Shown here: in pieces, positions 34,835 through 42,728 of the stretch
How positions within the stretch are numbered: position 1 is the first letter of the stretch
How the letters are laid out: every line of letters begins with the position of its first letter
Origin: JBNAVJ01 sp049700455
Lineage (GTDB): Bacteria; Bacteroidota; Ignavibacteria; Tepidaquicellales; Tepidaquicellaceae
Reading direction: 5' to 3'
Length of the DNA: 64,000 nt
NCBI GenBank assembly: GCA_049700455.1
Contig: JBNAVJ010000001.1
Span: forward strand, 703,202-767,201
Notes under the pieces: generated by a model
The model's database searches: none
Seen by the model: the letters and a program-made list of their open reading frames with translations, nothing else
Told to the model about the DNA's origin: nothing
Made by a program: the position numbers and the translations under genes

Positions 34835-35634
34835 TGTTAAGGTTTCAGAATATATCGTTTTCTTATGTTGAAAACTCCCCAACAATTAACAATGTTACAT
34901 TTGATCTGCAAAAAGGGGAATTTGTTTCTATCGTTGGACGAAATGGCTCCGGCAAATCAACTTTGTTAAAACTTGCCTGTGGTTTATTACGGCCTTCTGA
35001 AGGCAAGATACTTTTTAATTCTTTTGATATTTTAGCTCTCAAGCCTAAAATAAGAGCAAGGTTAATATCTTATCTACCCCAGATAGAGCCTGTATATTAT
35101 AATGGCACTTCTGTAAATGAAATGTTGTATTATGGTAGATATGCTTATAAAAATTTTTTTGAGTTTTCGTATAATGAGCCTGACCGCAAAGCCGTGATGG
35201 CTGGAGTTAACGCTACCGGAATATTTTCATTGTTGGGTAAGAAATTTAATGAGCTTTCAGGGGGTGAGAGACAAAGGGTCCTTGTAACTATGGCATTGAT
35301 ACAACTGAATCTTCTTGAGTCATTATCTGGAAAACTTTTGTTGGTTGATGAACCAACAAGTTTCCTGGATATATCTTACCAGTATGAGATTTATGAATTT
35401 TTGAAAAGTCTTCAAAAAGAAAAAGGACTTTCACTTATAACTGTTACGCATGATATTGACTTAGCACTAAAATTTACAGAAAAAACAATTTTGCTGAAAG
35501 AAGGTAAAATTGTTGCTTTTGACCAAACGGAAAGAATTTTTAATGATCCGCTCTTTGATGAAATCTTCGGTGTCCAGACAGAAATAATAGATTTTGACTC
35601 TAAAAAACATTTATTAAAAATAAAAAAGTTGTAA
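34834..35634 (+). CDS. ABC transporter ATP-binding protein (FepC/BtuD-like), without partners nearby
   Basis: A 266-residue ABC ATPase. Walker A is GRNGSGKSTLL, the Q-loop is YLPQIEP, the signature is LSGGERQRVLV, Walker B is LLLVDEPTSFLD, and the H-loop is TVTHDIDLA. The sequence is closest to the iron-siderophore/cobalamin importers, which normally sit with a FecCD-type permease and a binding protein. None is present here: the gene lies between sixA and an enoyl-CoA hydratase family gene. It may serve a transporter encoded elsewhere. The ATG at 34834 overlaps the sixA TGA. Confidence 0.9.
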   Translation: MLRFQNISFSYVENSPTINNVTFDLQKGEFVSIVGRNGSGKSTLLKLACGLLRPSEGKILFNSFDILALKPKIRARLISYLPQIEPVYYNGTSVNEMLYYGRYAYKNFFEFSYNEPDRKAVMAGVNATGIFSLLGKKFNELSGGERQRVLVTMALIQLNLLESLSGKLLLVDEPTSFLDISYQYEIYEFLKSLQKEKGLSLITVTHDIDLALKFTEKTILLKEGKIVAFDQTERIFNDPLFDEIFGVQTEIIDFDSKKHLLKIKKL

Positions 35635-35635
35635 A

Positions 35636-36403
35636 GTGAAAACTTACAATAAGATATTAATTGAGGAAAGAAAAGGTACAAAGAAAATAATTATGAATCG
35701 TCCTGAAAAACGAAACTCTCTTGATGAAGAAATGATATTTGAAATAACAGATGCCTTTAATACTTTTTCTCTCGATAATGAAACTTGTTGTATAGTGATT
35801 AGGGGTGCTGGCGATAATTTTTGTTCTGGTATGAATCTTGAGTACTTAAACAAGATTTCAGAATTTGACATACTTGAAAATAAAAAGGATTCCGATAATT
35901 TTAAGAAAATGTTGCTTGCGATATATAATTGTAGAAAACCTACAATTGCAATGGTAGATGGCTATGCTCTTGCTGGTGGATGTGGTATCGCCAGTGCTTG
36001 TGATATGATTGTTGCCTCTGATAGGGCACAATTTGGTTACACCGAGGTAAAGATTGGATTTATCCCTGCGATTGTCAGTGTGTTTCTCCTTAAAAGGGTT
36101 TCGGAAACTTATGCTAAGGATTTACTTTTGACTTCACGATTTATTAATGCAGGAGAAGCTCATAGGATAGGGCTGATAAATTATGTTGTGGATACATTTA
36201 TGCTTGAAAACTATGTAGATACAATGTGCGATTGTTTCAATAGTCTTCCACTAAGTTCTCTTACTCTAACTAAGGAGCTTATTCGAAACGTCTCTTCTAT
36301 GAGTTTTGAAGTTGCACTTGAATATGCTGCCAATATGAATGCTATGACACGTATGACAGAAGAATGTAAAAATGGGATCAGAAAATTTCTGAAAAAAGAA
36401 TGA
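35636..36403 (+). CDS. Enoyl-CoA hydratase/isomerase family protein
   Basis: A 255-residue crotonase-fold enzyme, GTG start one base after the ABC gene. The first oxyanion-hole region is FCSGMNLEYL and the second is GYALAGGCGIASACD. In the second motif the usual GGGxELA glutamate is replaced (GGCGIAS), while the later glutamate is kept in FGYTEVKIGFIPA. The TEVKIGFIPAIVS context resembles methylglutaconyl-CoA hydratase-type members, which act in leucine or isoprenoid-acid breakdown. Substrate and reaction are not certain. It is the third gene of the eleven-gene run. Confidence 0.87.
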   Translation: MKTYNKILIEERKGTKKIIMNRPEKRNSLDEEMIFEITDAFNTFSLDNETCCIVIRGAGDNFCSGMNLEYLNKISEFDILENKKDSDNFKKMLLAIYNCRKPTIAMVDGYALAGGCGIASACDMIVASDRAQFGYTEVKIGFIPAIVSVFLLKRVSETYAKDLLLTSRFINAGEAHRIGLINYVVDTFMLENYVDTMCDCFNSLPLSSLTLTKELIRNVSSMSFEVALEYAANMNAMTRMTEECKNGIRKFLKKE

Positions 36404-36422
36404 TAATTTAAAAAATAAATTA

Positions 36423-37487
36423 ATGAAAAACGAAAAAAAGTATTCTACAACACAATGGCTTGACCGAAACGAATCCCAGTACGGACCTTCACCCAAATGT
36501 TTTGAGTACCTTAAGAATGTTACCTTTGAAGATTTATCTTGGTACACAAGAGATTTTCTTAAGGGGATTAAATCAAGTTTATCAAAAAAAATTGCAGATG
36601 AATTTTGTGTTGATGAAAGACAGGTTGTACTTTCTTACGGGAGTGAAGATTTACTGAAACAAATAATTCACTATTATCTTGATAGAAAAGAAAAAATCCT
36701 AATTCCTAAAGAAGCATGGTGGTATTATAAAAAGGTTGCCTACGAAGTAGGGGGCTTTAATGTTGAATATCCTATGTACAAAGGTTATGAAAATGGTGTC
36801 CCTACATATCTTTATGATGTTGACAAAATGATTGAAATTTATGAAAGGGAAAGACCTCGAATAGTTTTGATTGCATCGCCTAATAATCCAACGGGTAACA
36901 AAATATCTAAAGAGGAGCTATGGAAATTTCTGGATGCTTGTAGGGGGGCTCTGGTGATGATCGATGAAGCATACTGGGGCTTTGGTTCGAGAGAAAATGA
37001 TTATATTAAACCTTATCTTGATGAATTTCCTAATCTTGTTATTTGTAGAACTTTTTCTAAGTATTATGCTCTTGCTGGTTGTCGAATAGGGTTTGCTTTT
37101 GCAGGAAAAAATCTTGAAGAACTAATTAATTATTCTGTCCGATATCTTGGTTATAATAAACTTTCTGAGAATCTTGCTATGATAGCAATGGACGATAAAG
37201 AATACTATGAAGGGATAACTCAATTAATGCAAAAAGATAAAGAATATTTTTATAGTGAATTTAATAAAATCGATGGGTTTACTGCATATAAGTCGTATGC
37301 AAATTTTATTCTTGTAGATATGCCTAAAGATATCAGAGCAGATCTGAACAAGTTTTTAAAAGAGAGGAATCTGCTAATAAAATTTCTTAATGAGGAAGCT
37401 TTTAAGACAGAAGCACGCATAACACTTGGGACAAGAGAACAAAATTATTACCTGATGGAATCCATTAAAGAATTTCTTGGAAAATGA
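36423..37487 (+). CDS. Class I/II PLP aminotransferase (HisC-like)
   Basis: A 354-residue fold-type I aminotransferase. ASPNNPTGNKI, VMIDEAYWGFG and CRTFSKYYALAGCRIGF (with the PLP-binding lysine in FSK) are visible, and the C-terminus has EARITLGTREQN. The overall look is that of the histidinol-phosphate/threonine-phosphate decarboxylase group, but no other his or cob genes are adjacent. The N-terminus (WLDRNESQYGPSP) fits that group. Substrate unknown; other small-amino-acid aminotransferases share this pattern. It overlaps the DUF192 gene by 4 bases. Confidence 0.85.
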   Translation: MKNEKKYSTTQWLDRNESQYGPSPKCFEYLKNVTFEDLSWYTRDFLKGIKSSLSKKIADEFCVDERQVVLSYGSEDLLKQIIHYYLDRKEKILIPKEAWWYYKKVAYEVGGFNVEYPMYKGYENGVPTYLYDVDKMIEIYERERPRIVLIASPNNPTGNKISKEELWKFLDACRGALVMIDEAYWGFGSRENDYIKPYLDEFPNLVICRTFSKYYALAGCRIGFAFAGKNLEELINYSVRYLGYNKLSENLAMIAMDDKEYYEGITQLMQKDKEYFYSEFNKIDGFTAYKSYANFILVDMPKDIRADLNKFLKERNLLIKFLNEEAFKTEARITLGTREQNYYLMESIKEFLGK

Positions 37488-38053
37488 AAACAAAAAAACA
37501 AGATTCAGAGAAAGATACTAAAAAACTCGATTTCTATACATTTACCTTAATAGCAGTTACTGTTATTGTGGTAGGATATTTGCTAATTACGAAGGTGTTT
37601 TTTAAAGCTGAACCCTTACTAGTTAAATCAAAAGAACAACAGATTGAGAACGTTAAAGAGCCACAGTTTGTTAAACAAGGAGAACTGGAATTTATAAGTA
37701 AGAAAGGTAATAAAGTTATCAAGAAAATAGATATTGAGATAGCTGATTCTGAATTGAAAACACAGCAGGGACTTATGTACAGGAAGTCGATGGAAGAAAA
37801 CAGAGGAATGTTGTTTATTTTTCCTACCGCAGAGGTTAGAAGTTTCTGGATGAAAAACACGATAATTCCTCTTGATATTATTTTTGTTAATGAGAAAAGA
37901 GAAATAATAAAAATCCACAAGAATACAGTCCCCTATTCTGTAAAATCATTGGAATCAGTTAAACCCGCCCTTTATACCGTTGAAGTAAACGCAGGATTTA
38001 CAGAAAAGTATGGTATTAAAGAAGGAGATTTGATAAACTTCAAGAGGTTATGA
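37484..38053 (+). CDS. Membrane-anchored DUF192 protein
   Basis: A 189-residue protein with a short basic N-terminus, one membrane helix (about residues 18-40: FTLIAVTVIVVGYLLI), and a C-terminal DUF192 domain. Family features are TQQGLMYRKSMEENRGMLFI, FWMKNTIIPLDIIFV and the Gly/Asp-rich end. The domain probably lies in the periplasm. DUF192 is widespread but has no firmly established function. It overlaps the genes on both sides by 4 bases, so it is an integral part of the transcript with the aminotransferase and ppk1. Confidence 0.85.
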   Translation: MKTKKQDSEKDTKKLDFYTFTLIAVTVIVVGYLLITKVFFKAEPLLVKSKEQQIENVKEPQFVKQGELEFISKKGNKVIKKIDIEIADSELKTQQGLMYRKSMEENRGMLFIFPTAEVRSFWMKNTIIPLDIIFVNEKREIIKIHKNTVPYSVKSLESVKPALYTVEVNAGFTEKYGIKEGDLINFKRL

Positions 38054-40218
38054 AACAGGATTTTACAGTATCAAAACCCTTTATCAACAGGGAGTTGAGT
38101 TGGCTTGCTTTTAACCAAAGAGTTTTAGAAGAAGCAGCTGATATAACTAATCCTTTGCTGGAACGGTTAAAGTTCTTAGCTATTTTTACTACTAATCTTG
38201 ATGAGTTCTTTATGATAAGAGTTTCAGGCTTAAAGAGGCAATTAATGAGCGGTATAAAAGAACTTTCTGCTGATGGCTTAACTGCCCAGGAACAAATTAG
38301 GACTATCCGTGAACGATTATTGCCACTTATAAATGAGCAATATGAACTTTTTCAGAATTTGGTAGATGAACTTAAACAATGGAATGTAGAGCTAATCCAT
38401 AATTATGATGTTCTTTCGGCTGAAGAGCAAAGTTATGTTAACGATTATTTTGACCGTGAAATTTATCCCATTCTTTCTCCAATAGGTTTAGATAACGCTC
38501 GTCCATTTCCCAACCTTGTTAACCGTACTCTTGCTCTTTTTGTAACTTTAACTGAAAAAAATTCTATTAATAGTATTGATGAAAAAAACTCCGTTATTCA
38601 GATTCCTTCTGTTTTTCCACGTTTCCTTAAAGTTGAAAGTAAATCACGGTATGTTTTTATAGGTGAAGTTATCAAAGCAAATGTCGGTAAGCTGTACCCC
38701 GGCTTGCAAGTAACGGGTGCATATATGTTCCGTATTACACGCAACGCCGATCTGGAACTGGAAGAAGATGAAGCAGACGATTTGCTGGTGCATATAGAGG
38801 AAAGTCTGAAAAAAAGAAGACTTGGTTTGATTGTTCGACTTGAAATTGAAAAGGATATGCCAGAATCGATATTATTGTTACTTAAAACACTGTTGGAACT
38901 TAACGATTATGAAATGTATAGTATTTCGGGACCACTGAATTTGGGAGACCTGATGTATATATATGAAACAGTTGACAATAGATTCTTGAAGTACGAACCT
39001 TTTATTCCACGAATTAAGTCACATTTAGCAAAAGAAGATAATATTTTTAAAGCAATTAAAAAACAAGATATTTTTCTTCATCACCCCTTTTATTCATTTA
39101 CCCCTATTGAAGATTTTATTGCCGAAGCAGCAGAAGACCCTTCAGTACTTGCTATAAAAATAACACTATATCGCACAGGAGGAGAATCCTCAATAATTCA
39201 TTCTCTCATTAAAGCTGCAGAAAACGGAAAACAGGTAACTGCGGTTGTTGAACTTAAAGCAAGATTTGATGAAGAAAATAATATTGTGTGGGCAAAAGCA
39301 CTTGAAAGAGCGGGTGTTCAGGTTGTTTATGGAATTGCAGGGGTAAAAATCCATTGTAAACTGGCACTTGTTGTTAAACGTGATAAAAATGAAGTTATGA
39401 GTTATCTTCATTTAAGTACGGGCAATTATAATCCGATCACAGCACAGCAATATACTGACTTTGGACTCTTTACATGTAATAAGAATTTTACAAATGATGC
39501 TCTTAACCTCTTTAATTTTCTTACAGGTTATTCAAAATACAGAGATTATACGAAATTCATTATTTCTCCTTTTTCTATGCGGAAGAAATTAATTTCTTTA
39601 ATTGAGAATGAAATAACTTCACATCAGTTATATGGCAATGGAAGAATAATTATCAAAGTTAATGCTCTTGTGGACAAAAAGGTTATACTCAAATTATATG
39701 AAGCATCGTCAAAGGGAGTAAAAGTAGATTTATTGGTTAGAGGAATTTGTAGCTTGGTACCTGCTGTTGCAGGGGTGAGTGATAATATTAATGTATATAG
39801 TATTGTAGGCAGGTTTCTTGAACATAGTCGAGCATTTTATTTTTATAATAACGGTAACTCAATTCTATATATAGGAAGTGCTGATATAATGGAAAGAAAT
39901 TTTGATAGAAGAGTTGAAATTATGTTTCCAATAGAAAGTTCAAAGAACCTTATTGAAATACATAAAATACTTAAAACCTACCTCAAAGATACAGCAAAGT
40001 GTCGAGTAATGAATTCTACTGGTATTTATAGCAAAATCTATAGCCTTGAAAAAGAGAACTTTAATGCCCAACAATTCTTTCTTGATGTTGTTAAGAAAAA
40101 AAACAAGTCTGACCTGAGAAGATTAATAAAAAAGAAAATGAAAGTTAAAAAACCGAAGTTTACAAAGACTAATCATAAAAATCGATTTAAATTAAAAACA
40201 GCAAATGGAAATAATTAA
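38050..40218 (+). CDS. ppk1: Polyphosphate kinase 1
   Basis: PPK1 reversibly moves the gamma-phosphate of ATP onto polyphosphate. The 722 residues have the N-terminal domain (FINRELSWLAFNQRVLEEA), the head domain, and two phospholipase D-like C-terminal domains. The autophosphorylated histidine is His454 in LHLSTGNYN, and a second conserved histidine is His592 in LEHSRAFYFYN. YIGSADIMERNFDRRVE is also conserved. A basic C-terminal tail (KKKMKVKKPKF) extends past the usual end. It is coupled to the DUF192 gene by a 4-base overlap. A ppx partner is not in the window. Confidence 0.96.
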   Translation: MKQDFTVSKPFINRELSWLAFNQRVLEEAADITNPLLERLKFLAIFTTNLDEFFMIRVSGLKRQLMSGIKELSADGLTAQEQIRTIRERLLPLINEQYELFQNLVDELKQWNVELIHNYDVLSAEEQSYVNDYFDREIYPILSPIGLDNARPFPNLVNRTLALFVTLTEKNSINSIDEKNSVIQIPSVFPRFLKVESKSRYVFIGEVIKANVGKLYPGLQVTGAYMFRITRNADLELEEDEADDLLVHIEESLKKRRLGLIVRLEIEKDMPESILLLLKTLLELNDYEMYSISGPLNLGDLMYIYETVDNRFLKYEPFIPRIKSHLAKEDNIFKAIKKQDIFLHHPFYSFTPIEDFIAEAAEDPSVLAIKITLYRTGGESSIIHSLIKAAENGKQVTAVVELKARFDEENNIVWAKALERAGVQVVYGIAGVKIHCKLALVVKRDKNEVMSYLHLSTGNYNPITAQQYTDFGLFTCNKNFTNDALNLFNFLTGYSKYRDYTKFIISPFSMRKKLISLIENEITSHQLYGNGRIIIKVNALVDKKVILKLYEASSKGVKVDLLVRGICSLVPAVAGVSDNINVYSIVGRFLEHSRAFYFYNNGNSILYIGSADIMERNFDRRVEIMFPIESSKNLIEIHKILKTYLKDTAKCRVMNSTGIYSKIYSLEKENFNAQQFFLDVVKKKNKSDLRRLIKKKMKVKKPKFTKTNHKNRFKLKTANGNN

Positions 40219-41068
40219 AGAATATAAAGCTTCACTTAAAGGCTATGATGTTGAAGAAATTTTAGACCTTCTTATCTACCGTCCTATTTCATTTATAATT
40301 GTAAAACTAATCTACAAATTTAAAGTTACCCCAAATCAAATATCTTTGTTATCAATGTTTTTAGGAATAGCGGCAGGGGTGCTTTTTGCATTTGACTTTT
40401 ATCTGTATGGAGCTATAACCCTATTTGTATCAAATGTTTTTGACTGTGTAGATGGACAACTTGCCAGATTAAAACACAATGGTACTAAAATAGGAAGAAT
40501 TATTGATGGAGCAATTGATTATGTTACTGGAGCATCTGTGTTTATGGGGGTGGGGATATCTTTAGCAGTGAATAGTGGAGATTATTTTATAACTTGGGTT
40601 ATAGTGATTCTGGCAGCACTTTCAAGAATCTTTCAGAACTTCTTTTTTGATTATTATAGAAATGAATATCTCTCTTATGTATATAATAAAGTGGCAAATC
40701 TTGAGGATGAGATACAAGAGTTTAGAGGCGAAAAAAAACGACTTGAATCTGAAAAAGGTAAGGTATTTGAAAAATTACTTATAGATATTTATATAAAATA
40801 CTCTAAGCTCCAACGTAAATCAAATAACCATAAAGTGTTAACCATATCACCTGAGGAATATAAGAGGACTAACAGATTTATTCTTAGACTTTGGAGTTGG
40901 CTTGGATCAACTACGCATCTAACATTAATAATTATATTTGCTATAGTACAACATATAGAAATTTATTTAATCGCCACTATTGTTGTAGGTAACTTTTTTA
41001 TGCTGGTTTTTCTTGCTTATCAATCTTATTTGAGTGGAAGATATATAACTTTATCAAGGAGTAAATAA
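40205..41068 (+). CDS. CDP-alcohol phosphatidyltransferase family protein
   Basis: A 287-residue integral membrane enzyme. The defining motif is complete: an Asp pair and DG-x2-AR in FDCVDGQLARLKHNG, then the GRIIDGAIDYV end with two further Asp residues. Several membrane segments follow, with a long soluble insert (residues of about 160-220, rich in Lys and Glu) before the last helices. Family members join a CDP-activated alcohol to a second alcohol to make phospholipids or related polar lipids. Its direct neighbour is a nucleotidyltransferase, so the activated substrate may be made by the next gene. It overlaps ppk1 by 14 bases. Confidence 0.88.
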   Translation: MEIIKEYKASLKGYDVEEILDLLIYRPISFIIVKLIYKFKVTPNQISLLSMFLGIAAGVLFAFDFYLYGAITLFVSNVFDCVDGQLARLKHNGTKIGRIIDGAIDYVTGASVFMGVGISLAVNSGDYFITWVIVILAALSRIFQNFFFDYYRNEYLSYVYNKVANLEDEIQEFRGEKKRLESEKGKVFEKLLIDIYIKYSKLQRKSNNHKVLTISPEEYKRTNRFILRLWSWLGSTTHLTLIIIFAIVQHIEIYLIATIVVGNFFMLVFLAYQSYLSGRYITLSRSK

Positions 41069-41815
41069 ATGCAGGCTGTAATTTTAGCGGCGGGGGTTTC
41101 CAGAAGACTTAGACCTTTAACTGATTACACACCTAAATGTCTCTTAGATATATCAGGTCGTAATTTGCTCCAGCGCACACTTGATAATCTTGCTGTCAAT
41201 GGAATTATAGATATACTTATAGTTACAGGGTATAGGGAAAGTATGATAAAAGAATATGTAAAAAGAAATATCAGGGACCTTAATGTTACCTTTATTACAA
41301 ATCCTGATTATCAACATAATAACAATTCTTATTCTTTATGGTTATCCAGGGATTTTATAAGGGAGAATTTTATCCTTCTTGATAGCGATATACTTTTTGA
41401 TGAAAGAATTATAACAAAGTTAATACAATCCCAATACCAAAACTGCCTTGCAATTATTGCGAATGGGGAATTAGATGAAGAGCAAATGAAAGTTGTCGTA
41501 AATAAAAATTATAAAATTTTACAAATTGGTAAAGAAATTGAAATTGACAAAGCGTATGGAGAATCAATAGGGATAGAGAAATTTTCCATTGACTTTTCCA
41601 GAGCACTTTTTGAAATTCTTGATAGAAAGATTACAAAAGAAAATAATGTAAACGAGTTCTATGAAACGACTTTTCAAGAAATTTTGGAGAGAGATGACCC
41701 ACGATATTCAATTTATGGTATAGATGTGTCAGAATATCAATGTATAGAAATTGATACTATTGAAGATTATGAAAGGGCAAATAAATTAACAATAAATATA
41801 ATACCAAGTGAATAA
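41069..41815 (+). CDS. Nucleotidyltransferase (sugar-1-phosphate or alcohol-phosphate cytidylyl/uridylyl type)
   Basis: A 248-residue GT-A-like nucleotidyltransferase. The start matches the canonical pattern (ILAAGVSRRLRPLTDYTPKCLLDI), with the nucleotide-binding loop and the Pro-Lys motif. LLDSDILFDE is the metal-binding Asp region, and CIEIDTIEDYERANKL is the late conserved segment typical of the phosphocholine/sugar cytidylyltransferase branch. It starts directly after the CDP-alcohol phosphatidyltransferase stop (no spacer). CTP:inositol-1-phosphate and CTP:phosphocholine enzymes share this layout; which alcohol is used here cannot be told. Confidence 0.85.
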   Translation: MQAVILAAGVSRRLRPLTDYTPKCLLDISGRNLLQRTLDNLAVNGIIDILIVTGYRESMIKEYVKRNIRDLNVTFITNPDYQHNNNSYSLWLSRDFIRENFILLDSDILFDERIITKLIQSQYQNCLAIIANGELDEEQMKVVVNKNYKILQIGKEIEIDKAYGESIGIEKFSIDFSRALFEILDRKITKENNVNEFYETTFQEILERDDPRYSIYGIDVSEYQCIEIDTIEDYERANKLTINIIPSE

Positions 41816-42728
41816 CTTAAGAAGAACTGGTTTTGGAGGGTTTAGTTTTTTCCCCCCTGCTATTAAAACATTGCTTATACTTAACGTATTAGTGTATCTT
41901 TTTGTCAATCTCTTTATGAGCAATTTAAGATTGGGTAATGTAAATATAGGAACAACTTTTTTCCGGTGGTTTTCATTACAACCAATATTTTCTGATGTGA
42001 AATCTTTATACTCAGCTCCATTTCTGCCCTGGCAACTTTTTACTTATATGTTTTTACACGGAGATTTCACTCACATATTCTTTAATATGTTTGCACTATG
42101 GATGTTTGGTGTTGAATTAGAGAATCTCTGGGGAACAAAACGCTTTTTGTTCTACTATTTTCTATGTGGTTTGGGTGCTGCAGTAGCAAATTTGTTTATA
42201 GCACCACTCTTTAGTCCTGTAGGTCCTACCATTGGGGCTTCAGGGGCTGTCTATGGTATTCTGGTAGCTTTTGGTTATCTTTTCCCTAATAGATATATTT
42301 ATATTTATTTTATGATTCCTCTAAAAGCTAAATATCTTGTCATATTATATATGCTCTTGGAACTGTTTGCTGTTACATCTCAATCAAGTACTGGAATTGC
42401 TCATATTGCACATTTAGGCGGTGCTATTGTAGGTTTTGTTTATTTAATATCAACTTCTAACAGACGCTTAAGAATATTTGATTCCTCCCCATTTACAAGA
42501 AATTTAGATAACAAAAATCCGACTTATACACCACATGATACCTCTGTAAATATTCACGATGCAAATTATACTGAAGTTGATACCTATGAAAATGATTATG
42601 ATCGTCACCTTAATGAACTGCGTAAGCGAGTTGACAGTATCCTTGATAAATTAGGTAAATATGGGTATGATAGCCTTACTGATGAGGAAAAAAGAATTCT
42701 TTTTGAGGAAAGTAAAAAACTGAAATGA
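41808..42728 (+). CDS. Rhomboid family intramembrane serine protease
   Basis: A 306-residue membrane protease that cuts substrates within or next to their transmembrane helix. Six membrane segments are visible. The catalytic serine is Ser145 in TIGASGAVYGILVAF and the histidine is His202 in IAHLGGAIVGF. The conserved loop WQLFTYMFLHGDFTHIFFNM is present. A hydrophilic C-terminal tail of about 80 residues (from NRRLRIFD) ends in SLTDEEKRILFEESKKL, which resembles the C-terminal tail found on other Bacteroidota rhomboids. GTG start, overlapping the previous gene by 8 bases and ispG by 4. Confidence 0.93.
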   Translation: MNNLRRTGFGGFSFFPPAIKTLLILNVLVYLFVNLFMSNLRLGNVNIGTTFFRWFSLQPIFSDVKSLYSAPFLPWQLFTYMFLHGDFTHIFFNMFALWMFGVELENLWGTKRFLFYYFLCGLGAAVANLFIAPLFSPVGPTIGASGAVYGILVAFGYLFPNRYIYIYFMIPLKAKYLVILYMLLELFAVTSQSSTGIAHIAHLGGAIVGFVYLISTSNRRLRIFDSSPFTRNLDNKNPTYTPHDTSVNIHDANYTEVDTYENDYDRHLNELRKRVDSILDKLGKYGYDSLTDEEKRILFEESKKLK

